Assembly (NCBI GenBank): GCA_903848905.1
Contig: CAINHP010000159.1
Coordinates: forward strand, 1-35,290
Source of the DNA: an uncultured Pseudomonadota bacterium
GTDB taxonomy: Bacteria; Pseudomonadota; Gammaproteobacteria; Methylococcales; Methylomonadaceae
Length of the DNA: 35,290 bases
Direction: 5' to 3'
Numbering within the stretch: the first letter of the stretch is position 1; every line of letters begins with the position of its first letter. A program made the translations under genes and the position numbers. Shown here in pieces: positions 24,262 to 33,278 of the stretch. The notes below the pieces were generated by a model. That model saw only the letters and a program-made list of their open reading frames with translations, did not search any database and was not told the DNA's origin.

Positions 24262-24417
24262 ATGAAAAAATTATACAAAGACATATTGATTGGTTTGATG
24301 TTTGTATTTGGAGTTGCCGGCATTGTTTTAGGCGATTTTGTTACTTCAGTTATATTGTTTGTAACAGCAGACATTTTGAGAAGCTCCAAATCAAACATTG
24401 AAAACAGCGTAGTTTAA
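24262..24417 (+). CDS. Putative small membrane protein, 51 aa
   Basis: Not in ORF track (below length cutoff). Translation MKKLYKDILIGLMFVFGVAGIVLGDFVTSVILFVTADILRSSKSNIENSVV; hydrophobic core with flanking charged ends; followed by a 16-bp palindrome. Confidence 0.4.
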   Translation: MKKLYKDILIGLMFVFGVAGIVLGDFVTSVILFVTADILRSSKSNIENSVV

Positions 24418-24430
24418 AATCATTTTTGAT

Positions 24431-24446
24431 AAGCAATCGATTGCTT
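24431..24446. repeat. 16-bp perfect palindrome
   Basis: AAGCAATCGATTGCTT, 13 nt after the stop of the 51-aa ORF; could fold as 6-bp stem with UCGA loop. Confidence 0.6.
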
Positions 24447-24506
24447 TATTAACTGATTGAGATTATCGCGTATTTTTATACAGCCGAATTATCGACAAGC
24501 ATAAAA

Positions 24507-24535
24507 AAAAACCAAACAGCCACGCTCAGGTTTTT
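24507..24535 (-). terminator. Possible terminator of the small exported-protein gene
   Basis: On the - strand: AAAAACC...GGTTTTT 7-bp arms continuing into an eight-plus T run. Confidence 0.45.
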
Positions 24536-24605
24536 CATGAAGTGCATTATATTGAAAACTTATAGCCTCGAAAAAAATGATTCGAATAAAATAAGTTGTT
24601 CAATA

Positions 24606-24863
24606 TTAACGCCCATATCCGTTAGCAGTTCGGTGTGCGTCTGTTTTGTTTGTTTGACCAGTAGTATTTTTATTTACTTTACAATCGCAAAGTTGTTCAA
24701 TTTTATTATTAGCTGCTGAGAGCCTTTCTTGTAGAGATTGAATTTCTTGAGAAACAGCCGCAATTTGCTGAGTATTGTCACTTGCGAAGCTTATCGATGT
24801 AAAGCTAGCAAGTACGATTGAAGTAAACGCAAGCATGTAAACTATTTTATTTTTAGTAATCAT
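24606..24863 (-). CDS. Small exported hypothetical protein with predicted coiled coil
   Basis: MITKNKIVYMLAFTSIVLASFTSISFA signal-like segment, then SDNTQQIAAVSQEIQSLQERLSAANNKIEQLCDCKVNK...; CxC motif. ATG 24863 preferred over track start 24881. Confidence 0.6.
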   Translation of the reverse strand: MITKNKIVYMLAFTSIVLASFTSISFASDNTQQIAAVSQEIQSLQERLSAANNKIEQLCDCKVNKNTTGQTNKTDAHRTANGYGR

Positions 24864-24975
24864 AATGGAATTAATTCTCAATGTTATAGGTTAACCAAAA
24901 TTGGTTGCGCGAATATTACTAAAGTAAAATACCAAATTAATCACCCAAATAGTTGATTTTTTAATATATTTCTGT

Positions 24976-24993
24976 ATACGTCATTTGACGTAT
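24976..24993. promoter_or_regulatory. Dyad element copy 1
   Basis: ATACGTCA-TT-TGACGTAT, perfect 8-bp inverted repeat; overlaps a possible -10 (TATACG, 24975-24980) 16 nt from TTGATT (24953-24958). Confidence 0.45.
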
Positions 24994-25062
24994 TGAACCA
25001 TGAGGTTCATTTACATAGAATGCTCGCGAGTGTTTAAAAAGTGTTTTCATTTCGAATGAAAT

Positions 25063-25098
25063 AAAGGCTCTCATTGTTGAAAAGCGGTGAGGGCTTTT
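25063..25098 (+). terminator. Rho-independent terminator-like hairpin with no upstream CDS on this strand
   Basis: GGCTCTCA...TGAGGGCT (8 pairs including 2 G-U) followed by a T run (GGGCTTTTTTATT). Confidence 0.5.
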
Positions 25099-25219
25099 TT
25101 ATTGCCGATAGTTTTTTGAGGAATTTATTTAAATTGAAACGAAAAGAGTCACTTTTAATATTACGGTAACCAAATGGATATATTCTCAAACTGTTTGCAA
25201 TCACAGCCTATTTGAATTT

Positions 25220-25239
25220 AATAAGTCATATGACGTATT
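25220..25239. promoter_or_regulatory. Dyad element copy 2
   Basis: AATAAGTCAT/ATGACGTATT, 10-bp arms with one mismatch; shares TGACGTATTGAA with copy 1; 85 nt upstream of the 25324 CDS. Confidence 0.4.
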
Positions 25240-25323
25240 GAATCAACGTTCGAATTTATAGAGAATTTCTTCAAAATTTTGAGCACAATTAAGATTGACA
25301 TTAAAAATAGTGGAGCGTATAAA

Positions 25324-25680
25324 ATGAAAAAAAAAATCATGCTTAGTCTATTAATCCTATGTTCTCAATCAGTTTCCGCCCAGTATTACGCAGAAGGCGA
25401 AATTATGGGTTATGTTCATAGCGGCATAGGGAAAATACTACCTGCCTTTTCTAAAGAAACAGTTCCTCAAAAAATACATGGAGTAAAGCATCATGATGGG
25501 AAAATATATAAAGTAAAACGTGTTTATTCCGATTCAACTGTGACAGTAACAGCCACGAACGAATGTCTTGTTCGACCAACAGAAGATGATCCTATTTATT
25601 TAGGTCGGACGATTGATGGCGGTCTTGACGAACTGAAAGTTATCTACTTGAAGTTTAGATGCACAAGACAGAGTGGATAA
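25324..25680 (+). CDS. Exported hypothetical protein
   Basis: MKKKIMLSLLILCSQSVSA signal peptide with plausible SA|QY cleavage; GGAG upstream of ATG 25324; no family recognised. Confidence 0.65.
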   Translation: MKKKIMLSLLILCSQSVSAQYYAEGEIMGYVHSGIGKILPAFSKETVPQKIHGVKHHDGKIYKVKRVYSDSTVTVTATNECLVRPTEDDPIYLGRTIDGGLDELKVIYLKFRCTRQSG

Positions 25681-25721
25681 ATACTAAGAAGATGTAGGCT
25701 CTGATAATTTTACAATGATGA

Positions 25722-25743
25722 AAGCGTTACGACCGTAACGCTT
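25722..25743. terminator. Hairpin between convergent genes
   Basis: AAGCGTTAC-GACC-GTAACGCTT, perfect 9-bp stem after the 25680 stop; no U tract. Confidence 0.4.
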
Positions 25744-25840
25744 GAGTAAAAAAACTGAGATAATGCAATAATCGAAAGCCCAGTATTTACGCCCATGGTA
25801 CATTTGATAGCGTTTTTTGTTCTCGATTATTATTCTACTT

Positions 25841-27262
25841 TTAAAATTGACGCGCCTTTTCAATCATTTTGCTGGTCGATTGCCCTTCGACAAAATCTAA
25901 AATTTTCACTTCACCGCCATTTGCAATGACTGCCGCGCCACCGACAACCTCTTCAGGTTTGTAGTCACCACCTTTGACAATCACATCCGGCAATAAAGCA
26001 TTATAAAGACGCTCGGGCGTTTCTTCGCTAAACGACACGACCCAATCGACACATTCCAGTGCAGCCAGTACCGCCATGCGCTCTTGCAGACCGTTAATGG
26101 GACGTGAATCACCTTTGAGCAATTTGACCGATTCATCTGAATTGACTGCGACACATAATCGATCACCGAGCTTTCTGGCTTGCTGTAAATAAGTAATATG
26201 GCCAATATGCAGTAAATCAAAACAGCCATTCGTCATAATCACTTTTTCACCACGTGCTTTGGCTCGCTCCAAACACTTTGCAAATTCATCTTCGCTGACA
26301 ACACCAAACAGTGCATCACGATGTGTGTGCATTTCACGACTGAGCTCAAGTACTGACACCGTTGAAGTACCTACTTTGCCGACAACAATACCCGCCGCCA
26401 AATTCGCGAGCATCATCGCATCACGGAGCGCCAAATCAATCGCAAGACCCAGCGCCATGACAGCAATCACCGTATCGCCCGCGCCAGTGACATCGAAAAC
26501 CTCTTTCGCCTGCGCTGGCAATGAATGTGTCGAGTTGAAATCAATTAAACTCATACCCGCTTCACCGCGCGTGAGCAATAAATTGTCAATGCTATGTTGT
26601 GCTAATAAATCGCGTCCTTTTTGCATTAACGCTGATTCATCATGACAAACCCCCATCACTGCAAAAAATTCCGATAAATTAGGTGTAATCAAATTGGCTT
26701 GCGCGTAACGTCGATAATCCGTCCCTTTTGGATCGACAAGTGTTTTTAATCCTGCTTTTTGCGCTAACGCAATATAATCTGCGACATCCGCTAACGTACC
26801 TTTCCCGTAATCAGAAAAAACCACCACATCATGCGTCGCTAAATTCGCTTGCAGACAGGTGTGTAAATCATGTGAATTAATACTCAGTGGCGTTTCTTCA
26901 AAATCGACACGCAATAATTGTTGATGTTGCGCCATGATGCGCAATTTACAAATGGTTTGTGCCTTTTCATCCATCACAAAATCACAGTTAACGCCCTCAG
27001 CATGAAGTAAATCTTGCAAACGCTTTCCATCCGCGTCAGTGCCTATCGCGCCAATTAAGGTGACGTTGCCGCCTAATTTGGCGATATTTAACGCGACATT
27101 TGCTGCGCCACCCACACGCTCTTCAATACGATTCACTTTGACTACAGGCACAGGGGCTTCGGGTGAAATACGCGCCGCTTGACCAGACCAATATCGATCA
27201 AGCATGACATCGCCGACAACTAAAATACGGGCGGCTTTGAAATCAGGCAAATTAGCTAACAT
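25841..27262 (-). CDS. hldE: Bifunctional heptose-7-phosphate kinase / heptose-1-phosphate adenylyltransferase
   Basis: PfkB domain (RVGGAANVALNIAKLGG, DVTGAGDTVIA) fused to nucleotidyltransferase (MTNGCFDLLHIGHITYLQQARKLGD). Start 27262 preferred. Confidence 0.96.
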   Translation of the reverse strand: MLANLPDFKAARILVVGDVMLDRYWSGQAARISPEAPVPVVKVNRIEERVGGAANVALNIAKLGGNVTLIGAIGTDADGKRLQDLLHAEGVNCDFVMDEKAQTICKLRIMAQHQQLLRVDFEETPLSINSHDLHTCLQANLATHDVVVFSDYGKGTLADVADYIALAQKAGLKTLVDPKGTDYRRYAQANLITPNLSEFFAVMGVCHDESALMQKGRDLLAQHSIDNLLLTRGEAGMSLIDFNSTHSLPAQAKEVFDVTGAGDTVIAVMALGLAIDLALRDAMMLANLAAGIVVGKVGTSTVSVLELSREMHTHRDALFGVVSEDEFAKCLERAKARGEKVIMTNGCFDLLHIGHITYLQQARKLGDRLCVAVNSDESVKLLKGDSRPINGLQERMAVLAALECVDWVVSFSEETPERLYNALLPDVIVKGGDYKPEEVVGGAAVIANGGEVKILDFVEGQSTSKMIEKARQF

Positions 27263-27818
27263 CACTGCTTCCTTCAACGACACCACACCAATAATGCCCA
27301 ATCAAAATATGGACTTCTTGAATACGCGCTGTCACGGTTGACGGCACTTTGATGGTCAATGTCGCCACGTCAACTAACGCGCCACCACTCTCACCGGTTA
27401 ACGCAATGACGTTTAACCCTTTTGCTTTAGCAGCGTGCGCCGCTTGCAAAATATTTTTGCTATTGCCTGATGTTGAAATGGCTATCAATGTATCGTCAGC
27501 ATTGCCAAGCGCTTCAATTTGCCGTGCAAAAACACTGTCAAATTCAAAATCATTAGCGTGGGCGGTCAAAATGGAACTGTCCGTTGTCAGCGCAATGGCC
27601 GGCAGAGCACGACGTTTTTTCTCGTAGCGCACCACAAATTCTGCGGCAATATGCTGTGCATCCGCTGCACTACCGCCATTACCGCATAATAAAACTTTAT
27701 GACCCTGCGCAAAGGTTGCTATTAATAATCTTGCAGCGTCCTGCACCACGTCGCTACACTGCGCCGCGCATTGCATAACAGCAATATGCTGCGCGAGTTC
27801 GTCAATAAACGTTTTCAT
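27252..27818 (-). CDS. gmhA: Phosphoheptose isomerase (SIS domain)
   Basis: VLLCGNGGSAADAQHIAAEFVVRYEKKRRALPAIALTTDSSILTA; adjacent to hldE. Confidence 0.92.
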   Translation of the reverse strand: MKTFIDELAQHIAVMQCAAQCSDVVQDAARLLIATFAQGHKVLLCGNGGSAADAQHIAAEFVVRYEKKRRALPAIALTTDSSILTAHANDFEFDSVFARQIEALGNADDTLIAISTSGNSKNILQAAHAAKAKGLNVIALTGESGGALVDVATLTIKVPSTVTARIQEVHILIGHYWCGVVEGSSDVS

Positions 27819-27824
27819 GCGTCC

Positions 27825-29168
27825 TCATTTTTGTGATACGTTAATTTTTTGGGGTTCTAAATAGGCAATATTTAAATGGTCTTCAATTAAATATTTTTGA
27901 GCAACAGCGCGAACTTGTTCAGCGGTCACTTGATTGATTTTTGACACATATTCACCGCTTTTTTGCCAACCTAAACCAATGGTTTCCATCATCCCCAGTT
28001 GCATCGCTTGATAAAAATTAGAATCGCGCTGATACACTTGTCCTGCTAAGACTTGCGCTTTAATACGATCAAGTTCAGCCGGTTCAATGAGTTTTGCTTG
28101 CAACTGCGCAATTTCATGTTTTAATGCCGCTTCTACATCCAGCACCGTTTTTCCTTCTGCAGGCGTGCCTTCGAGTTCAAATAAATCATCAAGGCGTGAA
28201 CCCATGTTGTAGCCAGCACTTGCAGAGACTGCAATTTGCTTACCGCGAATTAACGTAGCACTCAAACGGGCACTATTTCCACCATCTAAAACGCCCGCTA
28301 ACACTTCAAGCGCATAGACTTCAGATTCGTCTTTAGCTGTTTTGAGCGTTGGGACATGATAGGCAAGCACAACAGACGGTAATTTTGCAGGGACTTTCAT
28401 GGTCATTTTACGCACACCCTGTTGAGGCATTTCAACTTGCGGCTTGAGCGGTACGATGTCACTAGGCTGCAATTCACCAAAATATTGTTGTGCAAGTTCA
28501 AAAACATCACTGGTTTTAACATCGCCAACAACTACTAATGTTGCATTATTTGGCGCATACCAGCGTTGATACCATGCTTGCAAATCTGGCGCAGTATAGG
28601 CGGCAATATCACTAGGCCAGCCAATAATTGGGTTTTTATACGGACTACTGGTATATACCATCGCGGCAAATTGCTCAGCCATTTTTGCTTGTGGATTATC
28701 TTCTGTGCGCATGCGACGCTCTTCAGTCACCACTTCCAATTCTTTTTTAAGCTCTTCAGGCAAAATATTCAAATGGCGCATTCTGTCCGCTTCAAGCTCA
28801 AAACTCACCGCTAATTTTGACGCTGCCATAGTTTGAAAATAGGCGGTGTAGTCTTGCCCTGTGAACGCATTTTCTTCGCCACCATTTTGCGCGATAATGC
28901 GTGAAAACTCACCTGCTGGATGCTTATCTGTTCCTTTGAACATCGTATGCTCAAGCATGTGAGAAATGCCGGTAATACCGTTGGGCTCATAGCTTGAGCC
29001 CACTTTATACCACACCTGCGATACCGCAACCGGTGAGCGATGATCTTCTTGAACAAGCACTTTCAAGCCATTTGAAAGAATATGTTCACTAATTTGTGGC
29101 GTTGCAAAACTCGCAGCGGGAAGACAAATAAAGGCAATAGGAAGAAAGATTTTTTTCATTTTTTTCAT
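27825..29168 (-). CDS. M16 family zinc metallopeptidase, exported
   Basis: HMLEHTMFKG (HxxEH), signal peptide MKKMKKIFLPIAFICLPAASFA. ATG 29168 preferred over track start 29237, which lies beyond an upstream hairpin. Confidence 0.92.
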   Translation of the reverse strand: MKKMKKIFLPIAFICLPAASFATPQISEHILSNGLKVLVQEDHRSPVAVSQVWYKVGSSYEPNGITGISHMLEHTMFKGTDKHPAGEFSRIIAQNGGEENAFTGQDYTAYFQTMAASKLAVSFELEADRMRHLNILPEELKKELEVVTEERRMRTEDNPQAKMAEQFAAMVYTSSPYKNPIIGWPSDIAAYTAPDLQAWYQRWYAPNNATLVVVGDVKTSDVFELAQQYFGELQPSDIVPLKPQVEMPQQGVRKMTMKVPAKLPSVVLAYHVPTLKTAKDESEVYALEVLAGVLDGGNSARLSATLIRGKQIAVSASAGYNMGSRLDDLFELEGTPAEGKTVLDVEAALKHEIAQLQAKLIEPAELDRIKAQVLAGQVYQRDSNFYQAMQLGMMETIGLGWQKSGEYVSKINQVTAEQVRAVAQKYLIEDHLNIAYLEPQKINVSQK

Positions 29169-29189
29169 AAGATAACGCCAAAATAAAAA

Positions 29190-29215
29190 CGGCGTATTGT
29201 AAAAACAATACGCCG
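29190..29215 (-). terminator. Rho-independent terminator of the DHH gene
   Basis: On the - strand CGGCGTATTGT-TTTT-ACAATACGCCG, perfect 11-bp stem, followed by TTTTTATTTT; 31 nt after the stop at 29247. Confidence 0.85.
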
Positions 29216-29246
29216 AGTGAAAAAACGACAGCTTCAAAAAAGCGAT

Positions 29247-30176
29247 TTAACCATCAGCGTTGATTTTAGCGATAATATCATTTAAATCATTGTCACTATT
29301 TTCATTTGCCACCTGACACGTTCCCGCATTCAAATGTCCACCACCATTATAGCTAAGACATAATTCACCGATATTCGTGTTCGATGTCAGATTCAAAATA
29401 GATTTGCCAATGGCAAATACGGTATTTTGTTGCCACATACCCCACATGACGTGAATTGAAATATTACATTCAGGGTAAATCGCATAAATCATAAAACGAT
29501 TGACCGCAAAAATAGTTTCTTCATTGCGTAAATCGAGTACCACTAAATTGCCATGAACACTTGCGCAACGAGTAATTTGATCTTTTGCTGCGTTTTCATG
29601 CTCTTTGAATAGTTCAACGCGCTCTTGAACATCCGGTAGATTTAAAATATCCTCAATGGTGTGATCTTTGCAATAATCAATTAAATCCATCATCAATTGA
29701 TAATTAGACACGGTGAAATTTTTAAAACGACCGAGACCTGTTCTCGCATCCATTAAGAAATTCAAAAGCACCCAACCTGTCGGATGGAGAATCTCATCTT
29801 TGCTAAATTGCGCAGAGTCTCCCTTATCCACCGCCGTCATCATTTCGTTCCAATGCGCAGGGAACCTTAACTCACCACCGTAATAATCATAAACGACGCG
29901 CGCAGCAGAAGGCGCATCTGGATCGATAATATAATTATCAGCCTTACCGTTACGAATAGTCTCACTCAAATGATGATCAAATGCTAAATGCACACCACTC
30001 ACGTAGGGTAAATTAGTGGTAATATCATTATCAGTAATTTCAATGATGCCGTCCTGCATATCTTTTGGGTGAACGAATTTAATTTCTTCAATTAAATTTA
30101 ACTCTTTCAAAAGTACCGCACAAATCAAGCCATCAAAATCACTGCGTGTGACTAATCTAAATTTTCTCTCTGTCAT
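29247..30176 (-). CDS. DHH-family phosphoesterase (exopolyphosphatase-like)
   Basis: RSDFDGLICAVLL, HLAFDHHLSE, C-terminal LSYNGGGHLNAGTCQV (GGGH). Confidence 0.85.
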   Translation of the reverse strand: MTERKFRLVTRSDFDGLICAVLLKELNLIEEIKFVHPKDMQDGIIEITDNDITTNLPYVSGVHLAFDHHLSETIRNGKADNYIIDPDAPSAARVVYDYYGGELRFPAHWNEMMTAVDKGDSAQFSKDEILHPTGWVLLNFLMDARTGLGRFKNFTVSNYQLMMDLIDYCKDHTIEDILNLPDVQERVELFKEHENAAKDQITRCASVHGNLVVLDLRNEETIFAVNRFMIYAIYPECNISIHVMWGMWQQNTVFAIGKSILNLTSNTNIGELCLSYNGGGHLNAGTCQVANENSDNDLNDIIAKINADG

Positions 30177-30259
30177 GATTTACTACCTTTCTTTTCTTTA
30201 AATAATAATAAAAAATGTCGCCCAATATCCACTTCTCGAATCTAAATCATTATAGCAAT

Positions 30260-31933
30260 TTAAAACAACCCTGTAATTTTACCATCATCATCAATATCAA
30301 TACGTTCTGCTGCGGGAACTTTTGGTAAACCCGGCATGGTCATCATATCACCTGCAATAGCCACAATAAAACCTGCCCCATTCGCTAATCGCACATCACG
30401 AATTTCAAGCGTATGCCCGCAAGGAGCGCCTTTCAAATTTGGGTTCGTTGAAAAAGACATTTGAGTTTTTGCCATGCAAATTGGGAAAAGGCCATAATCG
30501 GTATTCCATGCGCTCAACTGCGCTTTAACTTTTGCTGATGCTGTCACATTTGCCGCACCATACAACTTAGTAGCAATTGTTTCGATTTTTTCCCATAAGC
30601 TTAAATTTTCATCATAAACAAACGTAAATTCCGCTTCTCGGTTATCGACAATATTGACAATTTCTTGCGCTAAGGCCTCCGCACCCGCACCACCGTTTGC
30701 CCAATGCGTTGACACGATACACGTCGCGCCTAATGCCGCACATTTTTCTTTGAGTAATGTAATTTCAGCATCGGTATCAAACGTAAAATGATTCAGACAC
30801 ACCACACAAGGCAAACCGTAATGCGTTGTGACGTTGTGATAATGACGCGCTAAATTTTCAAAACCAGCTTCAACCGCCGCGACATTTTCATGATTCAAAT
30901 CGTCTTTTGCTACGCCACCATGGAATTTCAACGCACGAATCGTGGCCACTAAAACAACCGCCGACGGTTTCAAGCCGGATTCGCGGCATTTAATATCAAT
31001 AAATTTTTCTGCGCCTAAATCCGCACCAAAACCTGCTTCAGTGACGACATAATCCGCTAATTTTAACGCTGTTTTCGTTGCCGTGACGGTATTGCAACCG
31101 TGTGCAATATTGGCAAAAGGGCCACCATGAATAATGGCAATATTATTTTCAAGCGTTTGTACTAAATTGGGTTTAATGGCGTCTTTGAGTAGCGCAGCCA
31201 TGGCGCCATGCGCTTTCAAATCACTGGCATAAACAGGTGTCACTTTATCGGATTTATACCCAATGATAATGCGACCTAGACGCGCTTTTAAATCCGCGCG
31301 ACTCGTTGCCAAACATAAAATCGCCATGACTTCAGAAGCCACCACAATGTCGTAACCATCTTCGCGCAGATAACCATTTGCCGCGCCACCCATACCGACG
31401 ACGATATTGCGAAGTGCACGGTCATTCATATCAACGACGCGTTTCCATTGAATACGACGTGGATCAATATCGAGCGCATTGCCATGATTGATATGATTAT
31501 CAATTAACGCTGACAATAAATTATGCGCCACACCGATTGCGTGAAAATCACCGGTAAAATGCAAATTGATGTCTTCCATTGGAACCACTTGCGCATAACC
31601 ACCCCCTGCTGCGCCCCCTTTGACACCAAAACACGGCCCCAGTGACGGCTCGCGCAAACACATAATCGTTTTTTTATTCAATCGATTGAGTGCATCACCA
31701 AGACCTACCGTTGTGGTCGTTTTACCCTCGCCTGCAGGCGTTGGACTAATTGCTGTCACGAGAATTAATTTACCGTCTGTTTTATCCGCTAAACTGTTAA
31801 CGTATTCAAGTGAGAGTTTCGCTTTAAAATGCCCGATGGGATCTAAATGCTCTGGCGCGATGCCATAATTTTGCCCAGCAAGCTCAATAATGGGTTTCAT
31901 CTTGGCGCGTTGCGCGATTTCAATATCTGACAT
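30260..31933 (-). CDS. fhs: Formate--tetrahydrofolate ligase
   Basis: [14 protein letters not shown]-like [78 protein letters not shown]. Confidence 0.97.
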   Translation of the reverse strand: MSDIEIAQRAKMKPIIELAGQNYGIAPEHLDPIGHFKAKLSLEYVNSLADKTDGKLILVTAISPTPAGEGKTTTTVGLGDALNRLNKKTIMCLREPSLGPCFGVKGGAAGGGYAQVVPMEDINLHFTGDFHAIGVAHNLLSALIDNHINHGNALDIDPRRIQWKRVVDMNDRALRNIVVGMGGAANGYLREDGYDIVVASEVMAILCLATSRADLKARLGRIIIGYKSDKVTPVYASDLKAHGAMAALLKDAIKPNLVQTLENNIAIIHGGPFANIAHGCNTVTATKTALKLADYVVTEAGFGADLGAEKFIDIKCRESGLKPSAVVLVATIRALKFHGGVAKDDLNHENVAAVEAGFENLARHYHNVTTHYGLPCVVCLNHFTFDTDAEITLLKEKCAALGATCIVSTHWANGGAGAEALAQEIVNIVDNREAEFTFVYDENLSLWEKIETIATKLYGAANVTASAKVKAQLSAWNTDYGLFPICMAKTQMSFSTNPNLKGAPCGHTLEIRDVRLANGAGFIVAIAGDMMTMPGLPKVPAAERIDIDDDGKITGLF

Positions 31934-32074
31934 TTTCTATCCTGTTTTACAATATGAACTATTTTTATATTAAGTGCTTGTGTTGGATGAATTTAACCTA
32001 AATCGTTACAATAACCAAAACAAACGGGTTACGCAAATTGCGCAAAAACACATCTTCTCAAATTAAACTAACAA

Positions 32075-32818
32075 ATGCTTATGACTTTATTTCGCGCCTT
32101 TTTATGCCAAGTCATTGCGCTGGCTATCACACTTACCGCAGCGTATTTTTTGCCTATTCTACATTATTATCCAGCTATTTTTTTAGTTTGCCAAAGTGCG
32201 CTTGCGGTAGCGGGTAGCCGATTTTTAGGACTTCCTAAATGGTGGATGATTATTCATCTGCTTTTTTTGCCATGTGTATTTATTTTTTTCATGTTTTCGC
32301 TGCCTGCGTGGGTATATCTTGGCATCGTCGTCGTGATGACGCTGGTTTTTTGGGGAACCGTGCGTGGTGATGTACCTTTATTTTTATCTTCAAGTGATGT
32401 GGCGCTCAGCGTTATTGCGCTAATGGAAGAGGAGAAGGTGAAAAAATTTGCCGATTTAGGGGCGGGCGTTGGCTCAGTTGCGTTGCCTGTCGCAAAAGAA
32501 TTTAGCCAAATCCACGTCGATGCATGGGAGCGTGCACCGATTCCTTGGTTAATCAGTTTACTACGTGGCAAACGCTTATTGAATTATACCGCCACGCGAC
32601 GTAATTTATTCGATGCAAACTTTGCGGATTATGATGTTATTTTTGCGTTTTTATCACCGCGTGTGATGCCTGAACTCGGTGAGCAACTCAAAAAAACGAT
32701 GCGCAAAGGCACCTTATTTATTTCATCGTCATTTCCTGCGCCCGATTGGACACCAGAAAAAGCCTTGCAAATCAATGATAGACGCAAAACGATTTTGTAT
32801 TGTTACCGCATTCACTAA
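32075..32818 (+). CDS. Membrane-anchored class I SAM-dependent methyltransferase
   Basis: Several N-terminal hydrophobic helices, then FADLGAGVGSVALPVAKEF motif I-like region. Confidence 0.7.
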   Translation: MLMTLFRAFLCQVIALAITLTAAYFLPILHYYPAIFLVCQSALAVAGSRFLGLPKWWMIIHLLFLPCVFIFFMFSLPAWVYLGIVVVMTLVFWGTVRGDVPLFLSSSDVALSVIALMEEEKVKKFADLGAGVGSVALPVAKEFSQIHVDAWERAPIPWLISLLRGKRLLNYTATRRNLFDANFADYDVIFAFLSPRVMPELGEQLKKTMRKGTLFISSSFPAPDWTPEKALQINDRRKTILYCYRIH

Positions 32819-32822
32819 TCGC

Positions 32823-33278
32823 TTACGATTGCAGTTTTAAAATATAATCCTCTAAGTCGTCCATATCTTTGATGGTCGTTTCAGAAATGGCAAAGTGTGT
32901 CACATTCATTTTAGCGCGTTTGACACTATTAGCTTTTTTTGAGATCAGAGGATGCCAATTAAACAGCGGCTTTCCTTCATGAAGCAGTCTGTAGGCGCAG
33001 GTGACGGGAAGCCACTGATATTCGTCTGCGCTCATCTCACGTAAATCTAAACAGTCTTCCACTAATTCGATACGTTTTTCATATTTCGTGCAATGGCAAG
33101 CATGAATATCGAGTAGTTTACACGCCACGCGCGTGATATAAATTTCGTCCGTGTCTTCGTCTTGGATTTTATGTAAACAGCACTGACCACAGCCATCACA
33201 TAAAGACTCCCACTCGTCATCAGACATTTCATCTAATGATTTCGTTTCCCAAAATTTTTTCACGCAAGCAATTCCCAA
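32823..33278 (-). CDS. YcgN family cysteine-cluster protein (UPF0260)
   Basis: LCDGCGQCCLHKIQDEDTDEIYITRVACKLLDIHACHCTKYEKR; KPLFNWHPLIS. Confidence 0.9.
   Translation of the reverse strand: MGIACVKKFWETKSLDEMSDDEWESLCDGCGQCCLHKIQDEDTDEIYITRVACKLLDIHACHCTKYEKRIELVEDCLDLREMSADEYQWLPVTCAYRLLHEGKPLFNWHPLISKKANSVKRAKMNVTHFAISETTIKDMDDLEDYILKLQS

Noticed and set aside
24537-24719. 60-aa + strand ORF opposite the small coiled-coil protein gene
   Set aside because: Overlaps a better-supported reverse CDS with signal peptide; low-complexity hydrophobic translation.
26259-26645. 128-aa + strand ORF opposite hldE
   Set aside because: Antisense shadow of conserved coding sequence; same applies to other track ORFs nested in confident genes (for example 22104-22469, 12656-13012, 15114-15446, 7624-8022).
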